This document shows positions 42,863-54,059 of a stretch of DNA of 64,000 bases, piece after piece. The DNA is from Cladorhizidae sp. MBARI D1340-BT2. Taxonomy: Eukaryota > Porifera > Demospongiae > Poecilosclerida > Cladorhizidae. The stretch covers positions 25,054,549 through 25,118,548 of the forward strand of contig JAQNBH010000013.1 in NCBI GenBank assembly GCA_028752905.1, written 5' to 3'. The notes below the pieces were generated by a model, which was not told where the DNA came from, ran no database searches, and saw only the letters and a program-made list of their open reading frames with translations. The position numbers were made by a program, and so were the translations under genes. The first letter of the stretch is position 1. Every line of letters starts with the position of its first letter.

Positions 42863-45560
42863 GTTAAAGTAAAGAACAAAGAGAAGAGGACCAAGAATAG
42901 ATCCTTGAGGTACTCCAGAGGATGCCTATGACCGGGCCATAAGATAGGAAGTGAACCAACAGAGGAGGTGAGAAGGAATATTAAGTGAGGACAGTGTTTA
43001 AGGGAGGCTTTTACCATTTTTTTTTTATTTAAAAAAATATATATATTATTGCTCTATTCTATACCTTGATGCATGTAGTTGTTATGTTTCAAGTTTCAGA
43101 GTATTTCAATGCTCCATTATGAAGTTATGCACCTTTTTGTGCATTCTATTTCACATTATCAAGCTATATACAAAATACCGTTTGAATCTTGAAGACGGTG
43201 CTCCTGCCAAAGGTAAGCGTATCGCCCTAACCGTTCATGATAGAAGTCTGGAAAAGGACTCTAAATGAAGCTCTCAGTAAGCTTCCAATTGCCATAGTTA
43301 CCACGCAGCCCTGTGCTGTCATCACATGATCTGCGCATCCTGTCAGGCAACCGTCATCATTTCGATTTTTACCCAAAAAATACCCCCCAAAAACACACCC
43401 ACTTTTCATGGCTTCTCCTGAAAATCAGTTTCCGAATCTGGAAATATTCTAACTTGCTCATTTTTTAATGTATACAAGATTTTAATATATCATTTGAAAG
43501 TCCTTTCCCTGCTCTAAAAAGTGAATGATTAAAACATGTTTAAGTCCATCCATGGTGAAGGTATGCATATGGATATACATACCATGTTTATAACTTCAGG
43601 TTGACCTCTCTTAAAATTCAGTTGTTGTGCTAATGATATTTTTAGCCATTCACTTTGCACTTCTATGATCACTCTAAGCACTTCCTAAGTGGGAAGTGGT
43701 TAGGACTAAGTGGCCATGAGTTATAATATTTGCCCCTGATACTGAGGTGGGATCCATAACTTCACCTAGGTAGTAGATATGCAAAATCTGAGCATATCAA
43801 AAGAAAGCACATTCAATACACTGCATCTTGATAAAATTTCACCTGCATTGAGAAAAGAAAAAAAAAGTTATGACAAGTTGTGTCGACCACCCCAGAAATG
43901 GTAAAAGCCTCCCTTAAGAGTGGTCTATGTGGCACAGAGTCAAAAGCTTTCTTGACATCTTGAAAGACTGCACAGACAGATTTGTGGGCATCCAGGAAAG
44001 TAAACCAGGATTGAGTTACGTTAAGTATTGCTATTTCAGTAGACAGGCCTGGGAAAAATCTGAACTGAATGTTTGACAAAACATCTTGTAAGGTGATAAG
44101 GACAAAACATCTCGTAAGGTGATAAGCTTGTGTAAATAGTTAAATTTGTGGCGTTCTAATACCTTGCTTATTAGGGATAATAAGGAGATTGGATGATAAT
44201 CCTTGGGGAAAGACGAGGGTGGAGATGTTTATGGGATAGGAACTACAAAGGAATGCTTCCAGTCAGTGAGTAGTGCACCAGTAGAGAGGGAGGAATTATA
44301 GATAAGAGAAAGAGGAATTGGTATGGATGCAGCTGTGGATCTAAGTATTCTGGCAGACATAGAATCAGGGTCAGTTGATTTCTCAGAAGGAATGCAAGTT
44401 AGAAGACTTACAATCTCGTCCAGTGAGCAGAGGAGCTCAGGTGGGAAAGGGAAGGGTGGAGGAGATGGTGTGTGATTACAGAGTGGTGGAGAAGACTTAT
44501 TAAAACAGCTTGAGAAGAAGTGATTTAGAACCTCAGCTTTAGACGGAGGGGAAGCACAAGTTTGATCTTCGTAAGTAAGGGATGGAATGCAAGATTTTTT
44601 AACCTAATTTCTTTATTTTTCTCCAAAAAGAACTAGAGTTGGGAGAAGATGATAGTCTTTGGAAGAAGAAGTGTTTTGCTGAGCTGAGGAGTGAAAGCGT
44701 GTGGTTATGGCAACGGCAATATGCTGCCCAGGCATCAGCAGATCTGAGTGACCTGTCAGAGGAGTATCATCTATTTCTAATTTTGATTTGTTTGGGAATG
44801 GAGTAGGAGATCCAGGGAGGGGTACAGCAGGTTGTATAAAGGGAATAGTTTTGTGCTTGATGCGAGTCAAGAGTTCTTTAAATATGAGCCAGAGGCTTCA
44901 GTGTCTAAGGGGGGGAGGATAGTATCCCAGGGAATGATATTAATTAGGTTGGTAGCTTGAGAGAAGTCTGCTCTGTCATATAACCAGACTCGATGAGGAG
45001 GCGAGGGAGATGGAGAATCAGAAATGAGAGGGAGGGAGAAGAGGATGGAGTTGTGGTCGGAGTTTGATGCAGGAGGAGAGACTTCACAGCAGGTGGGAGT
45101 AAGGGTGGAGGTTATGTACACAAGATCAATGATAGAGGGGACACCATTATAGTAGTGGGTTAGATAGTGGATAATTTGATTGAGAGAAAAAAGGTCAGAT
45201 ATTGCGTGGATCTTGTAGAGAAGTGGTGAAGGTAACCAAAAATTAACATTAAAGTCCCCAAGCAGAATAAGTTCCTTTGTGGAAAGGTTGGGGATGGAGG
45301 GAAGAGCAACAAGTGAGGCAAGTAGATGATCTAGATGGCCAGGTGGTGAAGGTGGGTGATAAAATGTGGCAAAAACGAAGGATAAATTTGAAAGCTTAAT
45401 TGAGATAAATAGAAGTTCAATGCGTAGAGATGGATGGGAGAGAGATGCTGGAGGCAAGAAGACTTTACTTGACATGGACTATGATACCTCTGCCTTTGCA
45501 GAGTCCCCACCTACGCTGAGGTCACCTACATTGACAGAAACCAACATTTTCACCAGATAA
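42863..45560 (-). pseudogene. LINE-A: endonuclease and reverse transcriptase N-terminal part
   Basis: On the minus strand the apurinic-type endonuclease lies at 44867-45475 (LILLGDFNVNFW, then SNSDHNSILFSLP near its end). A degenerate linker follows at 44100-44870. RT blocks are at 43920-44079 (QFRFFPGLSTEIAILNVTQS, FQDVKKAFDSVPHRPLL) and 42870-43000 (SGVPQGSILGPLLFVLYFN). The fold order EN-RT is that of CR1/jockey-type LINEs, which nick the target and reverse-transcribe in place. It is broken by many stops, by the MITE at 43003-43915 and by G3. It joins 36600-37427. Confidence 0.8.
43003..43915. mobile_element. MITE with TTAA target duplications (piggyBac or Kolobok type)
   Basis: Ends GGGAGGCTTTTACCATTT and its reverse complement AAATGGTAAAAGCCTCCC, each flanked by TTAA, sit in the middle of the LINE-A RT; removing the element restores RT continuity. 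The interior is AT-rich and non-coding apart from short frames. A TTAA duplication is specific to piggyBac and Kolobok superfamilies; termini starting GGG leave the choice open. Confidence 0.75.
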
Positions 45561-45599
45561 AAAGGCAGCCCATCAGGCAGCCCACCAGGCAGACATGGT

Positions 45600-45965
45600 A
45601 ACAGTGTCTTTAAACAAAGCAAGTCAAGCAGCCCCAAAAAGAAACAGACGATTCAGAAGAAAAGAAGGCAGCCAATCATACCAATTGTTCATGAAATTGG
45701 AAAAAGAAAGATCCAGCAGCAACTACGTAGTAAATTTAAGCACCCAGTCCCTAACCATGCCACAGCTATCCGTTCTTAACAAGGGACTCGGATCCCAACT
45801 CGACACCAGTGCCAGATTACAGTCAACCAGTACTGGACCTTGTGAGAAGGCTCAGATTGGCAGACTATTTCAGAAACAAACCGACATCCGAGAAGGCCAA
45901 ACCTCTGCCTTTCAAACCCAAATCTGGCAATCTGGCACACAATTATTGCAGCGGCAAAGTGAGGG
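45600..45965 (+). pseudogene. Penelope-like element, N-terminal region
   Basis: The plus strand reads NYVVNLSTQSLTMPQLSVLN then KGLG, and after a frameshift PDYSQPVLDLVRRLRLADYF and RNKPTSEKAKPLPFKP. The series VVNLS---LT--(E/Q)-S(V/L)L-KGL-F-PTP...RRLRL--YF is the conserved start of Penelope-like retroelement proteins and relatives. No RT follows in this orientation; the sequence changes after about 45965. Confidence 0.6.
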
Positions 45966-46165
45966 GGATGGTTGGGGAGAACTTCTCTGGAGTGTATCCA
46001 TGGTGCCGGCCATCGGAGCTGTTCCAAGTTGTTGATGGAGCTTTGGGCGTCGATAAGTTTGGTTCGATAGCATGGATCTCTTGGTGGTGATCTTTTACCA
46101 GTGCAGTTATTGAATGGTTTGCCTCCCTGTTGTTGTGCTGGTGGTCTGTTTGGTGACAATTTGCT

Positions 46166-46376
46166 TTGGGCTAGGGCTAGAGCTGGGTTAGGGCTGGAGC
46201 TCAGGGCTCAGCCGGAGCAATACCAACACTCTGCGTCACATTAGTGTGGGGAAGAATCGCACCAGTTCTGGCCATGGACCTTGTCTTAATGCTCATCGAG
46301 TTTATCTGCTGGTGTGAGTTGTGGCAGTTTCTTTTTTCTTTTTTGGCAGAGTTGGATTTCAATAACTGCAAATATT
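46166..46376. repeat. Direct repeat copy 1 (Penelope pseudo-LTR candidate)
   Basis: GGGCTAGAGCTGGGTTAGGG and CTGCTGGTGTGAGTTGTGGC with TTTCTTTT and a following AGAGTTG recur in the same order at 47305-47500. About 1.13 kb separates the copies and the GIY-YIG remnant lies between them. Confidence 0.6.
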
Positions 46377-46439
46377 TCAACCTGTTCTGGCAGGACTTCC
46401 TCAACGCAAGAAGCGCCCAGCAGAAGAGGGTTTAAAAAA

Positions 46440-46935
46440 ACAGTGAATGACATCATAGTGTGGTTGTATTGAGCAATGAAGTCATGAGTGGGAGTGTAGC
46501 TATTGCTCAGGCCGTAAGGCAAACGAGTGTTCATCCAGTGATCTTCTCTGCGGAGCAGTTGGTTGGGGTCGCTCACGACTTCTAGAATGGAGAGCTGCCA
46601 GCAGAGCGGGTGTTGCTGTTTTCTGTAGTGCTGGTAGAGTGGCATCTTTTTCCTTCCATGGCTGCTCTGTGTCCGGACATTCGTTTGCCGATGGTTCTGC
46701 TGGTTTGCCCCACGTATTGTGATTTTCTTTCGCGCATCTTGCATTCCAGAAGGTATATGGCATTGGCCGTTTGGCAGTTGTTGTTGCGTGGCAGTTTGAA
46801 AAATGTTCCTACAGATGTGGAGAATATTTGGTCTTTTCGACATGACAGGACAGCATTTGCAGCCTTTGATGTTCCGAGGATGACGTGAGGACGACGAGCA
46901 GTAATGGCAGTGGCATCTGCAGAGGTTGTGGTGGT
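46440..46935 (-). pseudogene. Penelope-like GIY-YIG endonuclease fragment
   Basis: The minus strand has KGCKCCPVMSKRPN, then in a shifted frame FKLPRNNNCQTANAIYLLEC, QYVGQTSRTIGKRMSGHRAA, then in the first frame SDPNQLLRREDHWMNTRLPY and GLSN. This is the zinc-finger plus GIY-YIG layout (here AIYLLEC...YVGQT--(T)--R---H...RE--W) at the C-terminus of Penelope-like elements, which cuts target DNA. At least two frameshifts; no RT is recognised next to it. Confidence 0.7.
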
Positions 46936-47304
46936 TCCACATTTTTTAATTTGTCCCTGGCTAGCGAGTTGGATAGCTTTTTGCCAAGCTATTCTGGGCA
47001 GTTGTTCGGGGGTGGGTCTTTTGCTGCGTGGGTGGGGGTGTGGCTGTTCGTGCTAGTGCGATAGTCATCTTGCAATTAGCTGGGGTAATTAGGCTCTGTC
47101 TCAGTACGTGCTGGGGTAGCCTCCGGACAGGAAGTGAGTGCTTAGCTGGTCATGGCCAGGTTGTTAGGTTGATTCGCAGGAGGATGCCCTCAAGATTCTG
47201 GTCTGCTCCTGACAATGCCTCGAAAGATCTCAAGTGGCACGAGATTTAGTGCGAATTGAAAGCTATTAATTTTGTGCTCTGAACATTGGCTTCAGGTCTA
47301 GTAT
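46936..47304. other. No recognisable gene
   Basis: Between the GIY-YIG remnant and the second direct repeat. It may be decayed Penelope sequence, but no RT motif is visible. Confidence 0.35.
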
Positions 47305-47500
47305 GCCTAGGGCTAGAGCTGGGTTAGGGCTGAGGCTCAGGGTTCTGGGCTCAGCTGCCATCAATCTAGTATTCATTGGTAGGGTTGCAAGAATACCCGC
47401 CAGTAAGTTACGGCCATGCGCCATACCTTGCGTCTGCTGGTGTGAGTTGTGGCAGTTTCTTTTCTTGTTTTCAGAGTTGTATATATTTCAATGCTTCATA
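47305..47500. repeat. Direct repeat copy 2 (Penelope pseudo-LTR candidate)
   Basis: Second copy of the 46166-46376 sequence, with an unrelated insert of about 60 bp in the middle. Confidence 0.6.
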
Positions 47501-47514
47501 AACTTCTCATGATT

Positions 47515-47605
47515 GACTGCTGAGCCTATCAAGGCCACCACTTATATTGCAGCACAGTGTGAGACGATGTAACAGTAACTGACACTAACAAAAATCTATC
47601 AGAGT
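47515..47605. repeat. Direct repeat flanking the 48-kb retroelement tail, copy 1
   Basis: TGCTGAGCCT, GGCCACCACTTATATTGCAG, CACAGTGTGAGAC and GTAACTGACACTAACA correspond to 48462-48575 with about 70-75% identity by eye. Confidence 0.6.
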
Positions 47606-47608
47606 ACT

Positions 47609-47740
<132 letters not shown>

Positions 47741-47905
47741 TAAATAGAGTACTATAAAAAATAGAGTACTATAAAAAATTATATAAAAATGTTCTCGGAA
47801 GTGTGTGAAAATAAATAGAGTACAATATATAATTATACAATGAAAAATTATGAATGGGAAAGTGTCAGATGCCCGTGCTGCCCAGTCAGATGTGCAGTTC
47901 CTCCG

Positions 47906-48440
47906 CTAGACCGCCACGGATAGTCTCTGGAGCAGGTATTCTGTCGATTTGGGCTCGCCCGACTCTGTTCTAATGCGGTATCCGAGCTCCTTCAAAAAGG
48001 CCAGTAACTTCGGGCCAATTGCCCCCAAGGTCTCAATGGCTATGGGCGAGAACACGTGGCCTGGTGGAAGCTCCCGATACTTCTTGCTTTCCCGTTCCTC
48101 TGCTGCTTCAGCGACCCTCCCTGGCTCTTGGGTGGCATGTGCTCTGTATGACAAAGCAAACGTATCCGGGCAAGTAGTATATATCCCAAGTCAGCAAACA
48201 GCCAGACTTCCATGGGGCCAGTGTCACACCATCCGGTCTCTTGCCATCTGTTCTCAAAAGGTCCGAAGGCTCTAGCCTGGAGGGAAGATGAGCAGCCGCC
48301 AAACCTCGTTTGATGATGTCGTTCACTGCCGCATGCCGTTGATGTCTTCCCACACTCCGTCTACAGCTGAGGGCATGCCTACCTAGGGCATCAACAACAG
48401 TCCCACAAACATGGCAGGAGTGGAGCCCACAGACTGCTTA
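47906..48440 (-). pseudogene. Non-LTR retroelement C-terminal domain (CCHC plus RPD...WD nuclease-like)
   Basis: The minus strand reads [20 protein letters not shown] then [16 protein letters not shown], a CxC/HxxxxC zinc motif, followed by [20 protein letters not shown] and W...LTWD, a PD-(D/E)xK-like restriction-type nuclease signature. After a one-base frameshift near 48180 come [40 protein letters not shown] and YLLQRLSVAV. This block recurs at the C-terminus of RT proteins in many invertebrate genomes; it probably nicks target DNA. The RT itself is absent here. Confidence 0.6.
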
Positions 48441-48461
48441 GTACTTTATGATTTAATCTTG

Positions 48462-48575
48462 GTATTGCTGAGCCTGTTACGGCCATCACATATATATTAC
48501 AGCACAGGGTGGGACTATTTAGTAACTAACCTAATAACAATATATAGTTAAAAAAATCAACAGTACTTAATATTA
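48462..48575. repeat. Direct repeat flanking the 48-kb retroelement tail, copy 2
   Basis: Partner of 47515-47605 (TGCTGAGCCT, GGCCATCACATATATATTAC, AGCACAGGGTGGGAC). The two copies bracket the nuclease-like fragment. Confidence 0.6.
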
Positions 48576-48985
48576 TAATATCAAGTTGTTCAAGGAGGGG
48601 GGAGGGTGAGACCAAAGATCATTCCTCAGCTCTCGATACAGTTCCTTTCTCCTCTGCCACCACTTCCCTACCCAATGCATAACACATTCGCCCACCTCCT
48701 TCATCACTTACTCCCTCCACACCTTTCCCCAACAGCAATGCCGCCTTTCCAACAGGTATTACCTTCTATTCATTCCCACAACTTTTCATGTCTAGTGTGT
48801 ATATATATCATCCATACAGGTATTCAAGGGTTGCTGCCAAAATACGAGACGATTTTAAGGATTACCTCGTCAGTCCAATTGGAGAACTTTCATGGCAACA
48901 TACACATGTAAACCGAACACAATAAAACTTTCTTTTTCATTATGTGATGTTTATTTATATTCAATTTTTAAACTGACTTAATAAA
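48576..48985. other. No recognisable gene; 3' flank of the MADF gene
   Basis: Short plus-strand frame at 48606-48911 without a family match. It lies downstream of the minus-strand MADF stop at 48990. Confidence 0.35.
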
Positions 48986-48989
48986 GATG

Positions 48990-49949
48990 TTAATAGTTTT
49001 CTTCATAATAAGTTGAGGATGAAGGGGGCAAGGGTTGAGGATATTGTTCTGTCGGAAATTCAACCTCCAAAAGAACCTGTCTTATTCGCAATTTGGCAAT
49101 GGCCTTTTGCTGGGGAGTGAAGGTACTCATTGTGTTGGCTATTTCGAGGCCGTAATACTGCTCTGAGTTTGCGGCTCCCTTCATTTTGTCGTGAGCTGCC
49201 TGACGCTCACGAGAATCTGTTAGGCACTGGATGATGGCATCATCCACATCCTCCTCTCTACGTCGTCTTTTGGGGGCTGGCCGTCGTGTGTGAGTGTCAG
49301 GATATGCTGGGTGAGAGACCTGTTCACCAACTACACTGAAAAGTTAATCATTTTGTAAATCAAGTGTTGTTACATTTGCATTAAAATCACACACTCATGA
49401 GTATGTACCTATCATCCAAGTCCGACTCGGGAATGCAAACATCTGCACCCTCCTGCTGTGTCTCGTGCTGTGCATCTGCATTTTTACCAGCGCAGTCGCC
49501 ATCGCCAAAGTTTGAGAATGTGCTATTCAAAAAAACAAAAAACAGGATTAGTACAGCTCTAATCAATCATAATCAATCATCAATAAAACCTACGCTCTTG
49601 GCCTGACAGTATCTGTTAAAAACAGCAGCAAATCAAAAAATGGCCAATTGGACTTGAAGGGTGGGCCTTCATCTCCACTTGGCTTTTTCTTCTTTTTCAA
49701 CTCTTTCACAAACTTGTCACGTAGAGACTTCCATCGTTTTGCACACATATCTGCTGTCATTCCCTCCCCTACCTAACAATATTATTTGGTAGCTATGTGA
49801 AACATTGGTACTGCAAATTACTTTCATACTTCAACAGCCACTTGTTTCCAGGCATTCTCCCTGGCCTTCAAATCCCTGTACGACTTATGAGAAACATCCC
49901 ATATACTGTTGAAGTTCCGCACAGCTTCGATCAATCGTTCGTCATTCAT
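48990..49949 (-). CDS. MADF-BESS (Myb/SANT-like) protein, Harbinger-type, four exons
   Basis: Exons 49830-49949, 49594-49772, 49409-49522 and 48990-49335, all with GT/AG introns and consistent phases (0, 2, 2), give 252 residues without a stop. Exons 1-2 form a MADF domain: MNDERLIEAVRNFNSIWD, then KARENAWKQVAVE, MTADMCAKRWKSLRDKFVKE and WPFFDLLLFL. A basic PAPKRRRREE nuclear-signal-like stretch follows. Exon 4 holds a BESS-like motif (STFTPQQKAIAKLRIRQVLL). Such proteins bind DNA and, in PIF/Harbinger elements, accompany the transposase. Harbinger-like termini at 50030-50145 lie just upstream, so it is probably the second gene of an element whose transposase is missing; a host MADF gene is the alternative. 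Confidence 0.8.
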
Positions 49950-50024
49950 TTTCTTGTTGCAAAAACAATACACTTGGAATATCGCGTCACAATTGTCGCT
50001 AGAATAGAACTCAAGTCTATTCGA

Positions 50025-50145
50025 GCGAAGCGAAGCGAAGCGCCGCGAAGCGACGCGAGGCGAAATCATGTTCACAATATCACAAATTGACGCGTCGCGT
50101 CGCGTCGCTTCGCTTCGCGACATATTGTGAACCGGCCTTTACTCA
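50025..50145. repeat. Harbinger-like terminus with GCGAAGC/GCGTCGC repeats
   Basis: Reading the minus strand from 50143: AAAGGCCGGTTCACAATATG, then clustered CGCGAAGCGAAGCGACGCG, then TTGTGATATTGTGAACATG, then a reverse-oriented cluster of CG-rich pentamers. GGCC-GTTCACA-like ends with palindromic CG-rich subterminal repeats are typical of Harbinger. It sits about 100 bp upstream of the MADF start. The matching other end was not found. Confidence 0.5.
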
Positions 50146-50391
50146 CTCTTCTAAATGTTCCACATCTTACCCTGCTCCATTATCACACATGATAAACCTC
50201 TCATTCCTAACCATCCCACATATCTTCTTACCCTTTAACAACCCAGCTGATGCAATCTTCAGTCTAAATTGCAACCACACACCTTCCTGACCATGCATGG
50301 ACCTCACATACCTCTCCACCCGTGCACCCTTCTTTGCCGATTGATAAACTTCAGCATACTCCTGCCGTTTACTTCCTCCGCCCAATCCTTC

Positions 50392-51660
50392 TCATTTTTC
50401 ACTTTCCCTTTCACCTTCCACCTTGCGCACTGACCCAACTTCGTTGTTTAGCTCGTATTTTCTCCTCAAGATCTCATATTCTTCCCACCATCCGATTCCT
50501 CCATCCTCTCTAAATTTATTTACAACTATTTTTACCAGTTCCAACACCTCTAATCTCTTAACAAACAAAACCTTCATCTCTTCCCTCCTCTCCTCCAGCT
50601 TCCTCCACCTCATATCTCCACGTATTGCCACTCCTGCTACTGTATTACTTGCCCCCAACAATCTCCTACCCACTCTTATCTGTGATGACTCCAACTTCTT
50701 GCAAGCATTATGTCCTCCTGTCCACCACACTTTGGCTGCATACTCCATACTAGGAGCATTCTTCCTGTCTACTTCCACCTGCCCATTCACTCTACTCACC
50801 CATGTAATCTTTCCAACCCACTCTTCTGCCTTCTTTGCCATCTTCTCTAACTGAACATTAACCTTTAGCTTCCTATCAAACCATACTCCCAAGTACTTGA
50901 ATTCTTTGACCTCTTCCAATATTTCCTCACCAATCCTCCAATGCACTACTACTTCCTTCTTCCCTACTACCATGAACTTGCTCTTCTTGCTATTAAACTT
51001 CATCTTCCACCTTAACACATAAGCCTGTACCACATCCAACATTGCTTGCAGTTCCACCCCTGAGTCCGCCAGAAGAACATCATCTGCATACGTAAGTGCC
51101 CCACACCAAGAGCCTTCCACCTTGACTCTTATATAACTCAGCTCTTTCCAACTCCTCTGCCATTCCCATCAAATAAATATTGAAAAGAAGTGGAAGATGG
51201 ACATCTGGCAGTGCCTAAGTCCATTCTCCACAGCGAACCACCTGGACCTCCTCCGGTTCAATATCACCATCGGCTCCACCCACTATACAATCCTACACGT
51301 CCTCACAAGTTTCTCCTCTACTCCATACTAGCTCAACTTCTGCCACAGTCCCTCCCTCACACACTGTCATATGCCTTACTTATGTCAAGAAAGCCAGATA
51401 TGAATCTTTCTTCCTCACTTCACTAATTCCTTTAACACCAACCACTGGTCCTGAACATCTCCTCCAGCTCTTAAATCCTCCTTGTTCTTCCTTCAAAATC
51501 CTTCCCTCAGCAAACCCTCCCAACCTCCTGCCAACACTCTCGCAAACACCTTCACCACACTACAACATAATGAAATTCCCCTACTTCGTCCTCCTCGCCA
51601 CCCTTGTGGAGAGGCACTTTGAGCTTCTATTCTACAAGCACTGCTAGCGCTTGGGCCATC
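50392..51660 (-). pseudogene. LINE reverse transcriptase fragment (YADD type)
   Basis: Minus-strand frame 50392-51120 has GALTYADDVLLADSGVELQA (catalytic YADD), LRWKMKFNSKKSKFMVVGKK, VKEFKYLGVWFDRKLK and AAKVWWTGG. Upstream (51121-51200) PLLFNIYLMGMAEELERAEL in other frames is the RT block before YADD. Further upstream to about 51660 only decayed RT-like sequence is visible. The long open distal part shows it is not very old. Confidence 0.78.
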
Positions 51661-52345
51661 CACCGTCTAATAGCTTCCTTGAGCTCAGGTAAAGCTTCTA
51701 TTCTCCATCTGTGCATATTTCTATAGAAGAAAGAGCGTCACAAAAGTCGATCGTTAGCTAAACATTGCCTCAACATCGAAGATAGCCTTTGAGATAGAGA
51801 AGCACGAACTCTTAACCATCACTAAAGCATGGCAGACTAGTAATTTGGTAGCTAAGACACCGCTTTCCTTTGGGGCAGATGATAGTGAAGCTCTTCAAAC
51901 TCAAGTCCAAGCTTCATGCATTTTTTCCTTTCCCTCTCCACAATAATGGCGATAACTGTTCGCCGTTTCGTCTCCATGGTCAACGTTTAGCGCCCTGACT
52001 TTCTAGCGAACTCCACCCCAAGTGTTCCCAAAGCGAACTGAGCGATAAGGAGAAGCGTTCGTGAGCATCAAGTTATACTACACATTCTAGTGATGATGAG
52101 GAGGAGGAGAGAATGATGAATAGTAGGAAGAAAAGAGTGTGGGTACGCCCTATCTTTTTACAATGCCAGCAGCAAGGAGAATTCCATAACCTCCTTCAGG
52201 AAATGCGCTTATCAACTCTGATAGCCATTTCTGGTACATCAGAATGTCTAAAGAAGGTTTGACAAGTCTCTTGTTGTAAGAAGTAAGATGCAGGATTAGT
52301 GAAAACCCTTTTTTAAATTTTATTAGTTGTTGACCCCCCACAGTT
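51661..52345. other. No recognisable gene
   Basis: No coding motif that I can support on either strand. Confidence 0.35.
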
Positions 52346-52760
52346 ATGGCAGCTTGTCAGAGTTCACCTGCTGAGAGACTGGCACTGACATTATGTTTTT
52401 TGGCTACTGGAAACTCGCAGGTAGAGCTGTCTGGCACTACCTGCTAATTGTGCTATAGGTGTCCCTGTCCTTCAGTTTCCAAATGGGTAGGTCCACAGTG
52501 TATGTGGAATCCTGAAGGACACCTGCGAGGCCCTATGGCGAGTGTTCTGCAGGCCAATCATCGCAGAGCCAAAGGATGTGCCCCATACACACAGACTGCT
52601 GTTGCTCTGCACAACTCCCTGCATACTACCGAGTCATCGGTGTACTGCCCACCTGGGTTTATATGGGGAGGATGGCAGTGGCACTAGAATTGATGGAGTG
52701 TGGAGAGGTGATGACAGCAATACAGGAATGCATTCAGTTTCTCACACTGCCAATGTAAAA
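52346..52760 (+). pseudogene. PIF/Harbinger transposase with internal deletion
   Basis: The plus strand reads SPAERLALTLCFLATGNSQV, then in other frames CGILKDTCEALW, RVFCRPIIAEPKDV, QTAVALHNSLHTTESSVYCP and GEDGSGTRIDGVWRG. The first part is the N-terminal helix-turn-helix region and the rest is the C-terminal end of Harbinger DDE transposases (AVALHN-L--TESS-YCPPGF-D). The catalytic middle is missing between CEALW and RVFCRPI. Several frameshifts. Confidence 0.65.
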
Positions 52761-53960
52761 AGTCAACGGTTAATTTTGCTTTTCTAATTTGATATTTGAT
52801 GATGGATATTCTCGGACGGCTGCTAAAGTCAGGGATAGCTAGAAGGATCTTTATTGCATGCAACAGGACCTGCTTGGTTAGAATAAGTTTGTCCTTGATG
52901 GCCCCATCGACCTACAGATACTAGTCTACATCTCCCCTGCATGTGCTGGTTCCAACTACTTCATGGACCCTATTGAATTTGAGCTTGCATGGGAGAAATG
53001 TTTGGAGTCGATCCAGCAAACATACAAGTGTTTACGCTTGCAAAATAAGTATAATGGCATGGAAATATGTTTATAGTGTTAGTTTTGTAACCGACTCATC
53101 ATTTATATGAAGATAAACTATAACAGGGCAAGTTCATCTGCTTCATTCAAATGTCAGAGAAATGGTGACACACTGAGACACACTAACACTTGGCTGTGAT
53201 AACCACCCACAAGCCGATACAGTGTTAATAGTTCACTGGTGATAGTTCTGCATGCTCATTGCTCATGATTATGGTAACCTTACTACTTACCAGTGAACAA
53301 TAATCATATATAGCAATTTTGTGTATATGCATGAACTAATATGTACAACCAGTTGCTGCTCCTTGTACTTCAATAATCCTAAGGATTGAGTGCAGTCTGT
53401 GGATCTCGAGTTGGACTGCATTCATCAGTCCATGTAACATCCTCTACGCCACAAGTCACCTCCCAAGAAAATGCCATATTCACTCCAACCTTTTCATCTG
53501 TAAAGGCAGGGAAGGGAAGAGATATTATTGTAATATTACCTTGCCTTGGAAATCAAATGTTTCGCTGACTCAAGCTAAGCTTGCAAAGGAGTAAGCTAAG
53601 CAGTCAAAATATGATGTCTTAAAAAGTCTTAGCCAACATTAAACTGGTCCTAAGCCACAGCCCAGGTAAAGCTCTTGAGCTTACCCTTCAAATTTAAAAT
53701 TAGTTCATTTCAAACGCCAAACCATCTTATAAACTGTAAGCTTAAACCAGGTTGTCAGCTAAACCAAGCTTAGCAAGCTTTAGAAATGACAGACAGCTTA
53801 CCTTGTGAGTCTGGCAAGCTGATAGTAGAGCTACCTTGGAAGGTCTATCCTAGAGCGGTCCTGCACCGCAGAATGGTGCATAGTGAAATGTTGTAGCCTT
53901 TGTTCGGACTGTAGCAGATGCAGGAGCTAGTCAACAGTCATTTCATCTGCTCTTCTATTC
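52761..53960. other. No recognised gene; one coding-like stretch
   Basis: At 52890-53045 the plus strand reads LDGPIDLQILVYISPACAGS then NYFMDPIEFELAWEKCLESI without a family that I know. The remainder (53050-53960) shows no motif. Confidence 0.35.
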
Positions 53961-54059
53961 CTTCAAGGCTGGCTGGCATTAATACTGAGGGCCTTTCGCT
54001 GAACCACAAGAAGCGAGATGCTGCCGAAAGACAAACTAACTGGAAGCAGCTGGAGCACG

